Positions 17,154-24,923 of a DNA stretch of 64,000 bases are shown in pieces. The first letter of the stretch is position 1, and every line of letters begins with the position of its first letter. This stretch comes from Streptomyces sp. CB01580 (GTDB lineage: Bacteria > Actinomycetota > Actinomycetes > Streptomycetales > Streptomycetaceae): assembly GCF_001905795.1 (NCBI RefSeq), contig NZ_LIXJ01000003.1:400887-464886 (forward strand), written 5' to 3'. The notes under the pieces were generated by a model. The model ran no database searches, was not told the DNA's origin, and saw only the letters and a program-made list of their open reading frames with translations. Position numbers and translations under genes: made by a program.

Positions 17154-18605
17154 TCAGGTTCCGTCTTCCGCCGCCACCGGCTTGGGGATCAGGAAGGACG
17201 CCACGGTGGCGAGGCCCAGCAGGACGACGCCCGCGATCATGCCGGCGACATAGCCGTCGGTCGATGCCGGGTCGGCGGGCTGGAAAGCCGTCTGGACCGC
17301 GTAGAGCGCCGCGAAGCTGAGCCCGGCCCCGAGGTTGAACGCGCCGGCGTTCAGCCCGGGCAGGAATCCGGGGTTCTCACGGGGGGACAGCACGATGCCG
17401 AGGCCGTTGAGCACGATGTTGCCCACGCCCGCGTACGTGATGCCGACCAGGAGCGAGGCCACGAGCAGCAGGGCACGCGACTGGCCGCCCAGGGTGAGGA
17501 TCATCAGGACGACGGAGGCGGCCGCGCCGATCAGGCCCAGACGCAGGATTCGGCGGTAACCGAAGCCGGCGGCGAGCCGGCCGGCGATGGGACCCATGGC
17601 GAGCCCGGCCAACGCATACGGCGTGAGCGTCCACCATGCGGACTGTTCGGCGGACATGCCGAGCCCTGCTTGTGCGTCCTGGGCGAACGCAGGGATCAGC
17701 CCGTTCATGACGGCGAACACGCCGGTCATGGTGAGCACGGTGGTCAGCAGCGTCGCCCAGGTCGCGCGCTGTCGCAGGTGCCGGGTGGCGACCAGCGGGT
17801 GCCCGCTCCTGTCCTCGGTCCGCCAGAACAGGGCGAAGGCGATCGCGGCGACGACGACGAGGACGGCGACGAGCAGCCAGTTCGCGGCGCCGAGCTTTCC
17901 GGCCTCGTTCAGGGCGATCAGCAGTGCTCCGACGGAGACGACCAGCAGTGCGACGCCGGGCCAGTCCATCCGGGACGCGGCGGCCGCCTTGGTCTCCGGT
18001 GTCATGGTGGCGACCAGGACCGCGGCGATCGCCGCCACCAGGGCCATCACCCAGAACACCGAGGCGAAGCCGTGCTTGTCGGCGAGGAACCCGCCGACGA
18101 GGGAGTCGACCCCGGCGATACCACCGTTGACGGCGGTGATCACGCCCAGCAGCGTGCCGTACTTCTTCGGCTCGGTGACCTCGACCCGCAGCATGATCAG
18201 GCACAGCGGCACCGTAGGCCCGGACACGCCCTGGATGATGCGGCCGACGAACAGCATCGGCACGTTCTGTGCCAGCGCGGAGACCACGCAGCCGATCGCC
18301 ATGAGCACCATCATCGCGACCAGCACCCGGCGGCGGCCGATGATGTCGCCCAGCCTCGGCAGGAACAGCGAGAACAGGGCCGCGGAGGTGAAGAACGCGG
18401 TCTGGGTGAGCCCGATCTCGGCCGAAGTGGCGCCCAGGCTGTCCTCGATGCTCTTCAGGGCCGGGCTGAGCATGCTGGCGTTCAGCTGGAAGGCGAAGCA
18501 CGCCATGAGGAGCGCGGCGAGCAGCACGCCCACCCGGACCGGACGCCGGTCGGTCACCGGCGTCGGTCCGTCCGGGACGGCTTTGGGACTGGTGGAGACG
18601 TTCAT
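17154..18605 (-). CDS. MFS transporter (DHA2-like)
   Basis: A 483-residue transporter with about 14 predicted helices. It has the MFS loop 2-3 signature LGDIIGRRRVLVAMMVL and TAFFTSAALFSLFLPRL. The first codon overlaps the stop of the nucleoside hydrolase by 4 nt, so the two are translationally coupled. DHA2 proteins usually export drugs. Coupling to a nucleoside hydrolase raises the possibility of nucleoside or base movement instead. Direction and substrate are not established. Confidence 0.88.
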   Translation of the reverse strand: MNVSTSPKAVPDGPTPVTDRRPVRVGVLLAALLMACFAFQLNASMLSPALKSIEDSLGATSAEIGLTQTAFFTSAALFSLFLPRLGDIIGRRRVLVAMMVLMAIGCVVSALAQNVPMLFVGRIIQGVSGPTVPLCLIMLRVEVTEPKKYGTLLGVITAVNGGIAGVDSLVGGFLADKHGFASVFWVMALVAAIAAVLVATMTPETKAAAASRMDWPGVALLVVSVGALLIALNEAGKLGAANWLLVAVLVVVAAIAFALFWRTEDRSGHPLVATRHLRQRATWATLLTTVLTMTGVFAVMNGLIPAFAQDAQAGLGMSAEQSAWWTLTPYALAGLAMGPIAGRLAAGFGYRRILRLGLIGAAASVVLMILTLGGQSRALLLVASLLVGITYAGVGNIVLNGLGIVLSPRENPGFLPGLNAGAFNLGAGLSFAALYAVQTAFQPADPASTDGYVAGMIAGVVLLGLATVASFLIPKPVAAEDGT

Positions 18606-19549
18606 TCGGCGCCGTCACCGATCCGCGTCAGGGCGTCCACGACGAGGTCCCAGAAGCGCTCGTGGTCGAGCTTGACGGCGACCTGGGTGTGGCAGTCGGG
18701 CGGGGCGGGCGCCCGGAAGTCGGTCACGGTCATGCCGAGGGTCAGCCCACCGGTGAGCTCGATGTCCACCGGGGCCTTGCGCACCGTCATGACGGTCGGG
18801 TCGATGACGTAGGCGACGGCGCACGGGTCGTGCACCGGAGGGTGCTCGAAGCCCTGCGCCTCGAGGTAGGTGGCGCCGAAGAAGTCGAGCAGCTCGCCCA
18901 CGAACGCGGCCGGCTTGGTGCCGACCGCGGCGATCTTCTTCCGCACCTCCGGGGTCGCGAGCGCCTGGTGGGTCAGGTCGAGACCCACCATGGTGACCGG
19001 CCAGCTCTCGTTGAAGACGATGTGCGCGGCCTCCGGGTCGATGATGATGTTGAACTCGGCGACCGCGCTCCAGTTGCCCTCGTGGTACCCGCCGCCCATC
19101 AGCACGACCTCGCGGACGCGGGAGGCGATGCGCGGCTCCTTGCGAACGGCGAGCGCGATGTTGGTCAGGCCGGCCGTGGGGACGATGGTGATCTCGCCCG
19201 GCTCATGGGACATCACCGTGTCGATGATGAGGTCCACGGCGTGGCGGCGGTCCAGCTCCAGGGTCGGTTCGGGCAGCACCGGGCCGTCGAGTCCCGACTC
19301 GCCGTGGATGTCCGGCGCCGTCTCGACGGTCCGCACCAGCGGCCGCGGACTTCCCGCGGCGAAGGGAATCCCGGTGATGCCGGCGATACGCGCCACGGAC
19401 AACGCGTTGCGCGTCACCTTCTCCAGCGTCTGGTTGCCGACCACGGTGGTCACGGCGACCAGATCCACGTCCGGATTCCCGTACGCGAGGAGCATGGCAA
19501 TCGCGTCATCGTGTCCGGGGTCGCAGTCCAGGATGATCTTTCTGGCCAT
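18602..19549 (-). CDS. Inosine-uridine-type nucleoside N-ribohydrolase
   Basis: A 315-residue cytosolic hydrolase that splits nucleosides into base and ribose. The N-terminal calcium-binding signature DCDPGHDDAIAM (8-19) is intact, as are the GITGIPFAAGSPRPL loop, VVLMGGGYHEGNWS, EFNIIIDPEAA and the late Asp in HPPVHDPCAVAY. The ATG at 19549 is chosen over a TTG one codon upstream; AAGGGG lies about 10 nt before it. It is the first gene of the unit with the MFS transporter and is divergent from a LacI regulator. Ribose released here would need the ribokinase encoded further right. Confidence 0.93.
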   Translation of the reverse strand: MARKIILDCDPGHDDAIAMLLAYGNPDVDLVAVTTVVGNQTLEKVTRNALSVARIAGITGIPFAAGSPRPLVRTVETAPDIHGESGLDGPVLPEPTLELDRRHAVDLIIDTVMSHEPGEITIVPTAGLTNIALAVRKEPRIASRVREVVLMGGGYHEGNWSAVAEFNIIIDPEAAHIVFNESWPVTMVGLDLTHQALATPEVRKKIAAVGTKPAAFVGELLDFFGATYLEAQGFEHPPVHDPCAVAYVIDPTVMTVRKAPVDIELTGGLTLGMTVTDFRAPAPPDCHTQVAVKLDHERFWDLVVDALTRIGDGAE

Positions 19550-19739
19550 CAAAAGAGCCCCTTCGCTCAGCTGAACAGTTTGAGGTGGATCTCGGCCAGC
19601 GCCGCAACAGGGCTACTGCACAGAGTGCGCCGGTACGGTCCCCCGACCGCCGTTGCGGTCCACGCCGGCATGCGGCGCCGACCCACGGGCGGGCAGCGAA
19701 ACAGACGGGTACCGCGCACTCTTCCTTGATCACGCGGTA

Positions 19740-19893
19740 GGAAAACGTTGGGAAAACGATCTGGGAAATCGTTCTCCGAGAACTTTGCGCACCGACGCCC
19801 ACGATGTCAATGGGTGAAGTCTTATCTCACGTTGTGACCCGTTTGGGACAGCGGATCGCAGTCTGGGCACGGGGAACGACCGGTGATAACGTT
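19740..19893. promoter_or_regulatory. LacI-type operators between nucleoside hydrolase and lacI
   Basis: GGAAAACGAT (19751-19760) and ATCGTTCTCC (19768-19777) form an inverted repeat with one mismatch over 10 bp and a 7-nt spacer. A related GGAAAACGTT abuts it at 19740-19749. GATAACGTTTGCC further right at about 19881-19893 is a third AACG-centred site. AACGTT cores are typical for LacI-family repressors, so these are probable autoregulatory operators. The 413-nt divergent gap contains no gene. Confidence 0.55.
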
Positions 19894-19962
19894 TGCCAAC
19901 TCCCCGCAGGCATCCGCCCGCTTCACGCGGCCGGACCAGAAGAACAGGGCAGGCGATCCGAA

Positions 19963-21039
19963 GTGGCGGAAGTAACACTGCGAGACGTGGCTCGACATTC
20001 TGGCTGTTCCGTCGCCACGGTGTCCCGGGTGCTCGCCGGCAGCCGCCCGGTCGGCGCGGAAACCGCCCGGCGGGTACGTGCGGCCGTCGACAGTCTCGGC
20101 TACCGGCCCAACCACGTGGCCCGCGCGTTGCGCAGCCGCTCGACAGGCACCATCGGCCTCGTCCTGCCGCAGATCACCAACCCGTTCTACCCCACTCTGG
20201 TACGGGAACTGACGCGCGCGCTGCACACCCACGACCGTGCCGTGATCCTCGCCGACTGCGACGACGACCCGATGACCGAAGCGGCCCGGATCGACGCCCT
20301 GCTGGCCCGGCAGGTCGACGCCCTGCTCGTCGTCCCGGTCGACGAGAAACGCAGCGTGGCCGCGGTGACCGCCGCAGCGGCCCGGGTGCCGTTGGTGCTG
20401 CTGGACCGAGGCTGCGGCCCCGGCGTCGCCGACTCCGTGGTCGTCGACAACGCCGCGGGCATACAGCTCGTGCTGGACCACCTCGCGGCCGCGGGGCGTC
20501 GCCGTCCGTGCTTCGTCGGGGCTGCGGGCACCGCCTCTGCGGCGGTCGAACGCCGCGCCGCGTACGAGTCCGGCGTCGGCGCACTGGACCCGCAGGCGCC
20601 CGGACGTGTCGAACTCGGTGAATTCAGCGTCGAGTGGGGGCGGGCCGCGGTGGACCGGGTGCGCGCACACCGCCCGGACGCCATCGTCTGCGCCAACGAC
20701 CTCATCGCCATCGGTGCACTGCAACGACTGCGACAGCTGGGAGTGGACGTCCCGGGCGAGATCGCCGTCACCGGCTTCGACGACATCCCCATGGCGAGCC
20801 TCACCGACCCCGGCGTGACCACCGTCCGCCAACCCGTTGCCGAACTGGCCGCGGAGGCCGCCCGGTTGCTGGACCGGCGGCTGACCGGCGAGAAGGCAGG
20901 CCCGAGCCGCACAGTACGACTCGGGCCGGAACTCGTCGTCCGCGGCTCCAGCACGACGGACCGCAGCGGTCCGGCCGACGCCGCGCCCGGCGCCGACGCG
21001 GCCTGGGCCCGGGAACCTGCCGGAAACCCGGCGTCATGA
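19963..21039 (+). CDS. LacI-family transcriptional regulator
   Basis: A 358-residue repressor. The N-terminal helix-turn-helix and hinge read VTLRDVARHSGCSVATVSRV and VRAAVDSLGYRPNHVARALR. The periplasmic-binding-like core contains ITNPFYPTLVRELTRAL and AIVCANDLIAIGALQRL followed by IAVTGFDDIPMASLTDPGVT. A Pro/Ala-rich tail of about 30 residues follows the fold. The GTG at 19963 fits the start of the DNA-binding domain. It is divergent from the nucleoside hydrolase-MFS pair, which it probably represses; ribose or a nucleoside is a likely inducer by context only. Confidence 0.92.
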   Translation: MAEVTLRDVARHSGCSVATVSRVLAGSRPVGAETARRVRAAVDSLGYRPNHVARALRSRSTGTIGLVLPQITNPFYPTLVRELTRALHTHDRAVILADCDDDPMTEAARIDALLARQVDALLVVPVDEKRSVAAVTAAAARVPLVLLDRGCGPGVADSVVVDNAAGIQLVLDHLAAAGRRRPCFVGAAGTASAAVERRAAYESGVGALDPQAPGRVELGEFSVEWGRAAVDRVRAHRPDAIVCANDLIAIGALQRLRQLGVDVPGEIAVTGFDDIPMASLTDPGVTTVRQPVAELAAEAARLLDRRLTGEKAGPSRTVRLGPELVVRGSSTTDRSGPADAAPGADAAWAREPAGNPAS

Positions 21040-21121
21040 CCGTGGTCGGCATCCGGGGCTGACCGGTTGCCGGCCAGGCGCCCCGATCTCCGCCTGCACG
21101 CATCCGGCACGCCGCACCGTG

Positions 21122-21153
21122 TGTCGTCCCGTCGGCACCCCGGCGGGACGACA
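21122..21153. terminator. Bidirectional hairpin between convergent lacI and ribokinase genes
   Basis: TGTCGTCCCG (21122-21131) pairs perfectly with CGGGACGACA (21144-21153) around a 12-nt loop, midway between two converging genes. Confidence 0.7.
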
Positions 21154-21173
21154 GTTGGGCATTCCCGCTTCCT

Positions 21174-22094
21174 TCACAGCACGGAGACTTCCTCCGCGCT
21201 CGGGTAGGACTCCTGCGCGCCCTGCCGGGTGACGGCCACAGCACCGACCCTGACGGCGAACGCGGCGGCCTCGGCCAGTTGCTCTCCCAGGCCGAGCCGC
21301 CAGGCCAGGGCGGCGGTGAACGCATCGCCCGCCCCCGTCGTGTCCACGGCCTCGACCTTGGGGCTCGGTACGAGTACGACGTCACCCGTACGGCCGTCGG
21401 CGACGAGCGCGCCCGCCGCCCCCAGCGTGACCACGACCGACCGCGGGCCGAGCTTCAGCAGTGCTCGCGCCCACTCCTGAGGCGTGGCGCCGGCGGCTTC
21501 CCCCAGCATGTAGCGCGCCTCGTGCTCGTTGACGACCAAGGGATCGCAGGCGGCCAGCACGTGATCGGGCAGGGGTGCGGGCGGGGACGGGTTCAGAACC
21601 AGCCGGGTATCGGGGGACAGGGCACCGGCCACCTCGGCAACCGTCTCCAGCGGAATCTCCAGCTGGACGGACACGACGCGCGCCGCCTCGAAGAGGGGTC
21701 CGGCCGCCCGGATGTCCTCCGGGGTCAGCCGGGCATTGGCGCCCGGCGACACCACGATGCTGTTGTCGCCGGAGGGGTCCACGGTGATCAGTGCGACTCC
21801 GGTCGGCGCCCCGCCCACGAGGACGCCCTCGGTGTCCACTCCGGCGGCCCGCTGCGCTTCGAGCAGCAGGCGGCCGTGGGCGTCGTCGCCGACCCGTGCC
21901 AGCAGCGCAGTGGCGGCCCCGAGGCGGGCGGCGGCCACCGCCTGGTTCCCTCCCTTGCCGCCCGGGTGAACGGCAAGATCGGAACCGAGCACGGTCTCAC
22001 CGGGTGCCGGCCGGCGTTCGACACCGATGACCAGGTCGGCATTGGCCGAGCCCACAACCAGCAGGTCGTACTGGTGGTGGTCGTTGACGTGCAT
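21174..22094 (-). CDS. rbsK: Ribokinase
   Basis: A 306-residue PfkB-family kinase converting ribose to ribose 5-phosphate. Both PfkB signatures are intact: PGGKGGNQAVAAARLGA (45-61) and DTTGAGDAFTAAL (250-262) with the catalytic Asp at 256. NADLVIGVERRPAPGE matches the ribose-binding segment. The ATG at 22094 has AGGA just upstream; the frame is open 60 nt further without homology. It lies downstream of a lacI gene on the same strand, with a probable sugar-binding-protein remnant between. The associated ribose ABC transporter appears to have been lost. Confidence 0.92.
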   Translation of the reverse strand: MHVNDHHQYDLLVVGSANADLVIGVERRPAPGETVLGSDLAVHPGGKGGNQAVAAARLGAATALLARVGDDAHGRLLLEAQRAAGVDTEGVLVGGAPTGVALITVDPSGDNSIVVSPGANARLTPEDIRAAGPLFEAARVVSVQLEIPLETVAEVAGALSPDTRLVLNPSPPAPLPDHVLAACDPLVVNEHEARYMLGEAAGATPQEWARALLKLGPRSVVVTLGAAGALVADGRTGDVVLVPSPKVEAVDTTGAGDAFTAALAWRLGLGEQLAEAAAFAVRVGAVAVTRQGAQESYPSAEEVSVL

Positions 22095-22138
22095 TGTTCC
22101 TGCTTTCCGGGGTCGGACGCTGCTCAGGCGCTGTTCGG

Positions 22139-22260
22139 GAGAAGTCGGCAACATTCTTCTCGTTGACTACCTTGAACTGGCACCTCGACCATGCTAACGA
22201 CCTTCTTTCCCTCTGCGGCTCGCACCGCGTTCTGCACGGCGTCGGCCCAGTTCCTCCGGC
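22139..22260 (-). pseudogene. C-terminal remnant of a sugar ABC substrate-binding protein
   Basis: On the minus strand, between lacI and rbsK, one frame reads NWADAVQNAVRAAEGKKV and MVEVPVQ. After an apparent one-base shift near 22168 it continues VVNEKNVADF. This matches the pattern of the last residues of ribose-class binding proteins (a paired hydrophobic strand, then xVTxxNVxxF). Nothing else of the transporter remains in the 328-nt gap. I infer the scar of a deleted rbsACB-like segment; the frameshift reading is by eye. Confidence 0.45.
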
Positions 22261-22422
22261 CGTGACTCCGGCCGGCTTCGTCTCCACCCGGGCACACGCC
22301 CCCGTCCGCGCGAAGAAGGGGGCGTCGATCGGCGAACTCCACCATCTCCCGCCGGGCGGAGCCCGGTTCGCGCGCCTTGGTCCTGCGTACGCCTTCGACG
22401 CGCAGCAACTCGTCCTGGGTGC

Positions 22423-23439
22423 TCACGGGCTGCTGCTCCGGTTCACCGCGGGTTCGCCGCACGAGCTGCGTACGACAAGGCGGGCGGGAAGGGTGACGGA
22501 CTGCGGGGAGCGTCCCTCGACGATGTCGACCAGGGCGTGCACGGCGGCGCGGCCGAGTTCGCCGGTCGGCTGGGCGATCGCCGTGATCGGCGGATCGGTA
22601 TGCGGGAACCACGGGATGTCGTCGAAGGCCGCCAATCCGATGTCCTGCGGGACGCGCAGTCCGCGCGCCCGGATCGCGTCCAGCGCGCCGAGTGCCATCA
22701 GGTTGTCGGCGGCGAACACGACCTCGGGCGGTTCGGGAAGCGTCAGGAAGCGCTCGGTGACACGGCATCCGCTGTCCGCCTGGAAATCGCCCTGGCCGAT
22801 GTAGCTGTCGGGCAGCGCGAGTCCGTGCTCGCGCATCGCCTCGCGGAAGGCTTCGACTCGCTCGTCGCCCGTGGTGGTGGCGGCCGGGCCCGCGATGATC
22901 GCCAGCCTGCGGTGGCCGAGGCGGTGCAGGTGGGCGACGAGGTCCCGGACGGCGGCGCGGCCGTCGGTACGCACCACGGGCACGTCCACGCCCTGGATCC
23001 AGCGGTCGACGAACACCATCGGTGTGCCGCCCGCCGCCGCACCGAGCATGCACGGCGAACTGCCGTCGGCCGGGGAGACGAGGAGCCCGTCGATCCGACG
23101 GTCGAGGAGCGTACGGATGTGATGTTCCTGCAGGTCGGGGCGTTCGTCGGCGTTTCCGATGATGACGCTGTAGCCGAGCGCGCGGGCCTCCTCCTCGACG
23201 AAGCGGGTCAGTTCGGTGAAGTACGGGTTGAGTACGTCACTGATGACCAGGCCGAGGGTGCGTGTCTGATCGGTGCGCAGCGAACGGGCGACGGCGTTGG
23301 GCCGGTAGCCGAGGGCCTCGACGGCGGCGAGGACGCGTGTGCGCGCGTCGGGGCTGACGGAGGGATGGCTGTTGAGAACGCGAGAGACCGTGGCGACGGA
23401 CACCCCCGCCTCGGCCGCCACATCCTTGATGCTCGCCAT
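22423..23439 (-). CDS. LacI-family regulator, likely of ribose utilisation
   Basis: A 338-residue repressor. It begins MASIKDVAAEAGVSVATVSR with the hinge VLAAVEALGYRPNAVARSLR. The core has LGLVISDVLNPYFTELTRFV and VFAADNLMALGALDAIRARG with IGLAAFDDIPWFPHTDPPIT. The ATG at 23439 is fixed by homology; the frame is open 51 nt upstream. Two operator-like repeats lie just upstream of the gene. It precedes rbsK on the same strand and is the probable regulator of that shrunken locus. Confidence 0.92.
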   Translation of the reverse strand: MASIKDVAAEAGVSVATVSRVLNSHPSVSPDARTRVLAAVEALGYRPNAVARSLRTDQTRTLGLVISDVLNPYFTELTRFVEEEARALGYSVIIGNADERPDLQEHHIRTLLDRRIDGLLVSPADGSSPCMLGAAAGGTPMVFVDRWIQGVDVPVVRTDGRAAVRDLVAHLHRLGHRRLAIIAGPAATTTGDERVEAFREAMREHGLALPDSYIGQGDFQADSGCRVTERFLTLPEPPEVVFAADNLMALGALDAIRARGLRVPQDIGLAAFDDIPWFPHTDPPITAIAQPTGELGRAAVHALVDIVEGRSPQSVTLPARLVVRSSCGEPAVNRSSSP

Positions 23440-23495
23440 TCTCCGGACCACCTCCTCGCGGTTCCCGTGGCCTCGAAACCAGCGACCCATCGCAG

Positions 23496-23533
23496 TGGAA
23501 TCGATTACATGGAAGATTGGAATCGATTACGTG
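23496..23533. promoter_or_regulatory. Twin LacI operators upstream of the second lacI gene
   Basis: TGGAATCGATTACATG (23496-23511) and TGGAATCGATTACGTG (23518-23533) are direct copies with a 22-bp period, about two turns of DNA. Each centres on the palindromic core AATCGATT. The position 57-94 bp before the lacI start fits an autoregulatory operator pair. Confidence 0.65.
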
Positions 23534-23744
23534 ACCGAAAACAAGACCTCACCCGGTAGCCGAGACCAGATCGTGACGAAGCGCCCGCCGCATCCGCGGC
23601 ATTGCCGCCCGGTCCTTCCTCCTGCCTTCCGGATCGCCCACGCCGGCCATCGAAAACGCACCAACTGGCTCGGCACCCTCCAACTTGCCGACCGGACCGC
23701 CCGCCGCTGCGGGGATGTGCTGTCGTGGTCATCCACCACTGGAG

Positions 23745-24415
23745 GCACTGGGCCCGTTGCTGCGCGGGTCCGGACAGGCGGCGGGGCTGGCGCTGGAGGG
23801 GCCGGCTGATGCGGGATCGGCCGCTCGGACCGGCTCGCGGAGGCTCAGCGCCCTCGCCGAGGCCGCCGCAGGACTGCCGGTCCGTCTGGAGGTCATGGCC
23901 CCGATGGTCGCCGACCGGACCGACGCCGCCGCCTTCGCCGGCGCCTGCCGCCGGGCGGGGCTCACCGCGAAGACCGGTGCCATGGTGGAGATCCCATCCG
24001 CCGCGCTGCGCGCACACGCCACCTGCGGGAGGTCGAATTCCTCTCGCTGGGGGCCAACGACCTGGCGCAGTACACCTTCGCCGCCGACCGGCAGGTCGGC
24101 GCGCTCTCCCGACTGCAGGACCCGTGGCAGCCCGCACTGCTCGACCTGGTCGCGTCCGCGGCCGGGGCCGCCCGCGACGCGGGCCAAAGCTGCGGTGTGT
24201 GCGGCGAGGCCGCCTCGGACCCGCTGCTGGCCTGCGTGCTCACCGGACTCGGCGTCACCAGCCTGTCCATGAGCTCCGCCGCGATTCCCCACGTCCGCGC
24301 AGCCCTCGCCGCCCACAGCCTCGACCAGTGCCGCACGGCCGCCGCAGCGGCACGCGGCGCGGACACCGCCGACCAGGCCCGTAATGCGGCCGCGGCTGTT
24401 CTGCACGCCACCTGA
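23745..24415 (+). pseudogene. ptsI: Broken PTS enzyme I (C-terminal PEP-binding part)
   Basis: Two frames together encode the C-terminal part of enzyme I. The first holds VMAPMVADRTDAAAFAGACR and GAMVEIPSAALRA. After loss of about one base near 24010-24022 the second continues VEFLSLGANDLAQYTFAADR, LQDPWQPALLDLV, GVCGEAASDPLL with the catalytic Cys, and GLGVTSLSMS. The N-terminal HPr-binding and phospho-His domains, about 350 residues of the usual 550-570, are missing. The gene cannot make active enzyme I. It is followed 68 nt later by ptsH. Confidence 0.88.
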
Positions 24416-24483
24416 CAGTCCGTCACGGTGCCCCGCGCGCCGGCCCCACCGCCCTCGCAACACGAAGATCCGGAAGGACACCC

Positions 24484-24765
24484 ATGCCCAGCATCCAGGT
24501 CACCGTCGGCGCAGCCGACGGCCTGCACGCCCGCCCCGCCTCCCTGTTCGTGCAGGCCGCTGCCCGCCGGCCGGTCAGGGTCACCGTCGCCCGCCCGGGC
24601 GCCGCGCCCGTCGACGCACGCAGCCTCCTCGCCGTCCTCACCCTGGCTGTCGGCCATGGCGAGACCCTCGAACTCACCGCGGAGGGCGATGCGGCGCCCG
24701 CCGCGCTGGACGAGCTTGCCACCTCCTCGCCTCCGACCCCGACACCGCCAAGCCGGCCTGGTTGA
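24484..24765 (+). CDS. ptsH: HPr phosphocarrier with frameshifted C-terminus
   Basis: A 93-residue HPr-like protein. The active-site histidine is present in GLHARPAS (H15) and a regulatory-site-like serine in DARSLLAVLTLAVG (S47). After LDELA (residue 79) this frame turns into TSSPPTPTPPSRPG. An adjacent frame of the same DNA reads HLLASDPDTAKPA, the expected end of an HPr. A one- or two-base indel near 24720 has therefore replaced the last helix. With enzyme I also broken the protein is probably non-functional, although the phospho-acceptor half could still fold. Confidence 0.8.
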   Translation: MPSIQVTVGAADGLHARPASLFVQAAARRPVRVTVARPGAAPVDARSLLAVLTLAVGHGETLELTAEGDAAPAALDELATSSPPTPTPPSRPG

Positions 24766-24923
24766 CCGTTGAGCCTTGAGCCTTGGGCGTTGGCGGAGGC
24801 AGTGCCTCGGCCCTGAGCCCCCGAGGTTCCGGCAGCGCCGGTCCTGTCGTGGCGAGCGGCACAAGGGCCGTTAGGTTGGGACCGGTCATGTGGGATTTTG
24901 CGAGAGATGAAAGAGTCTGACGG

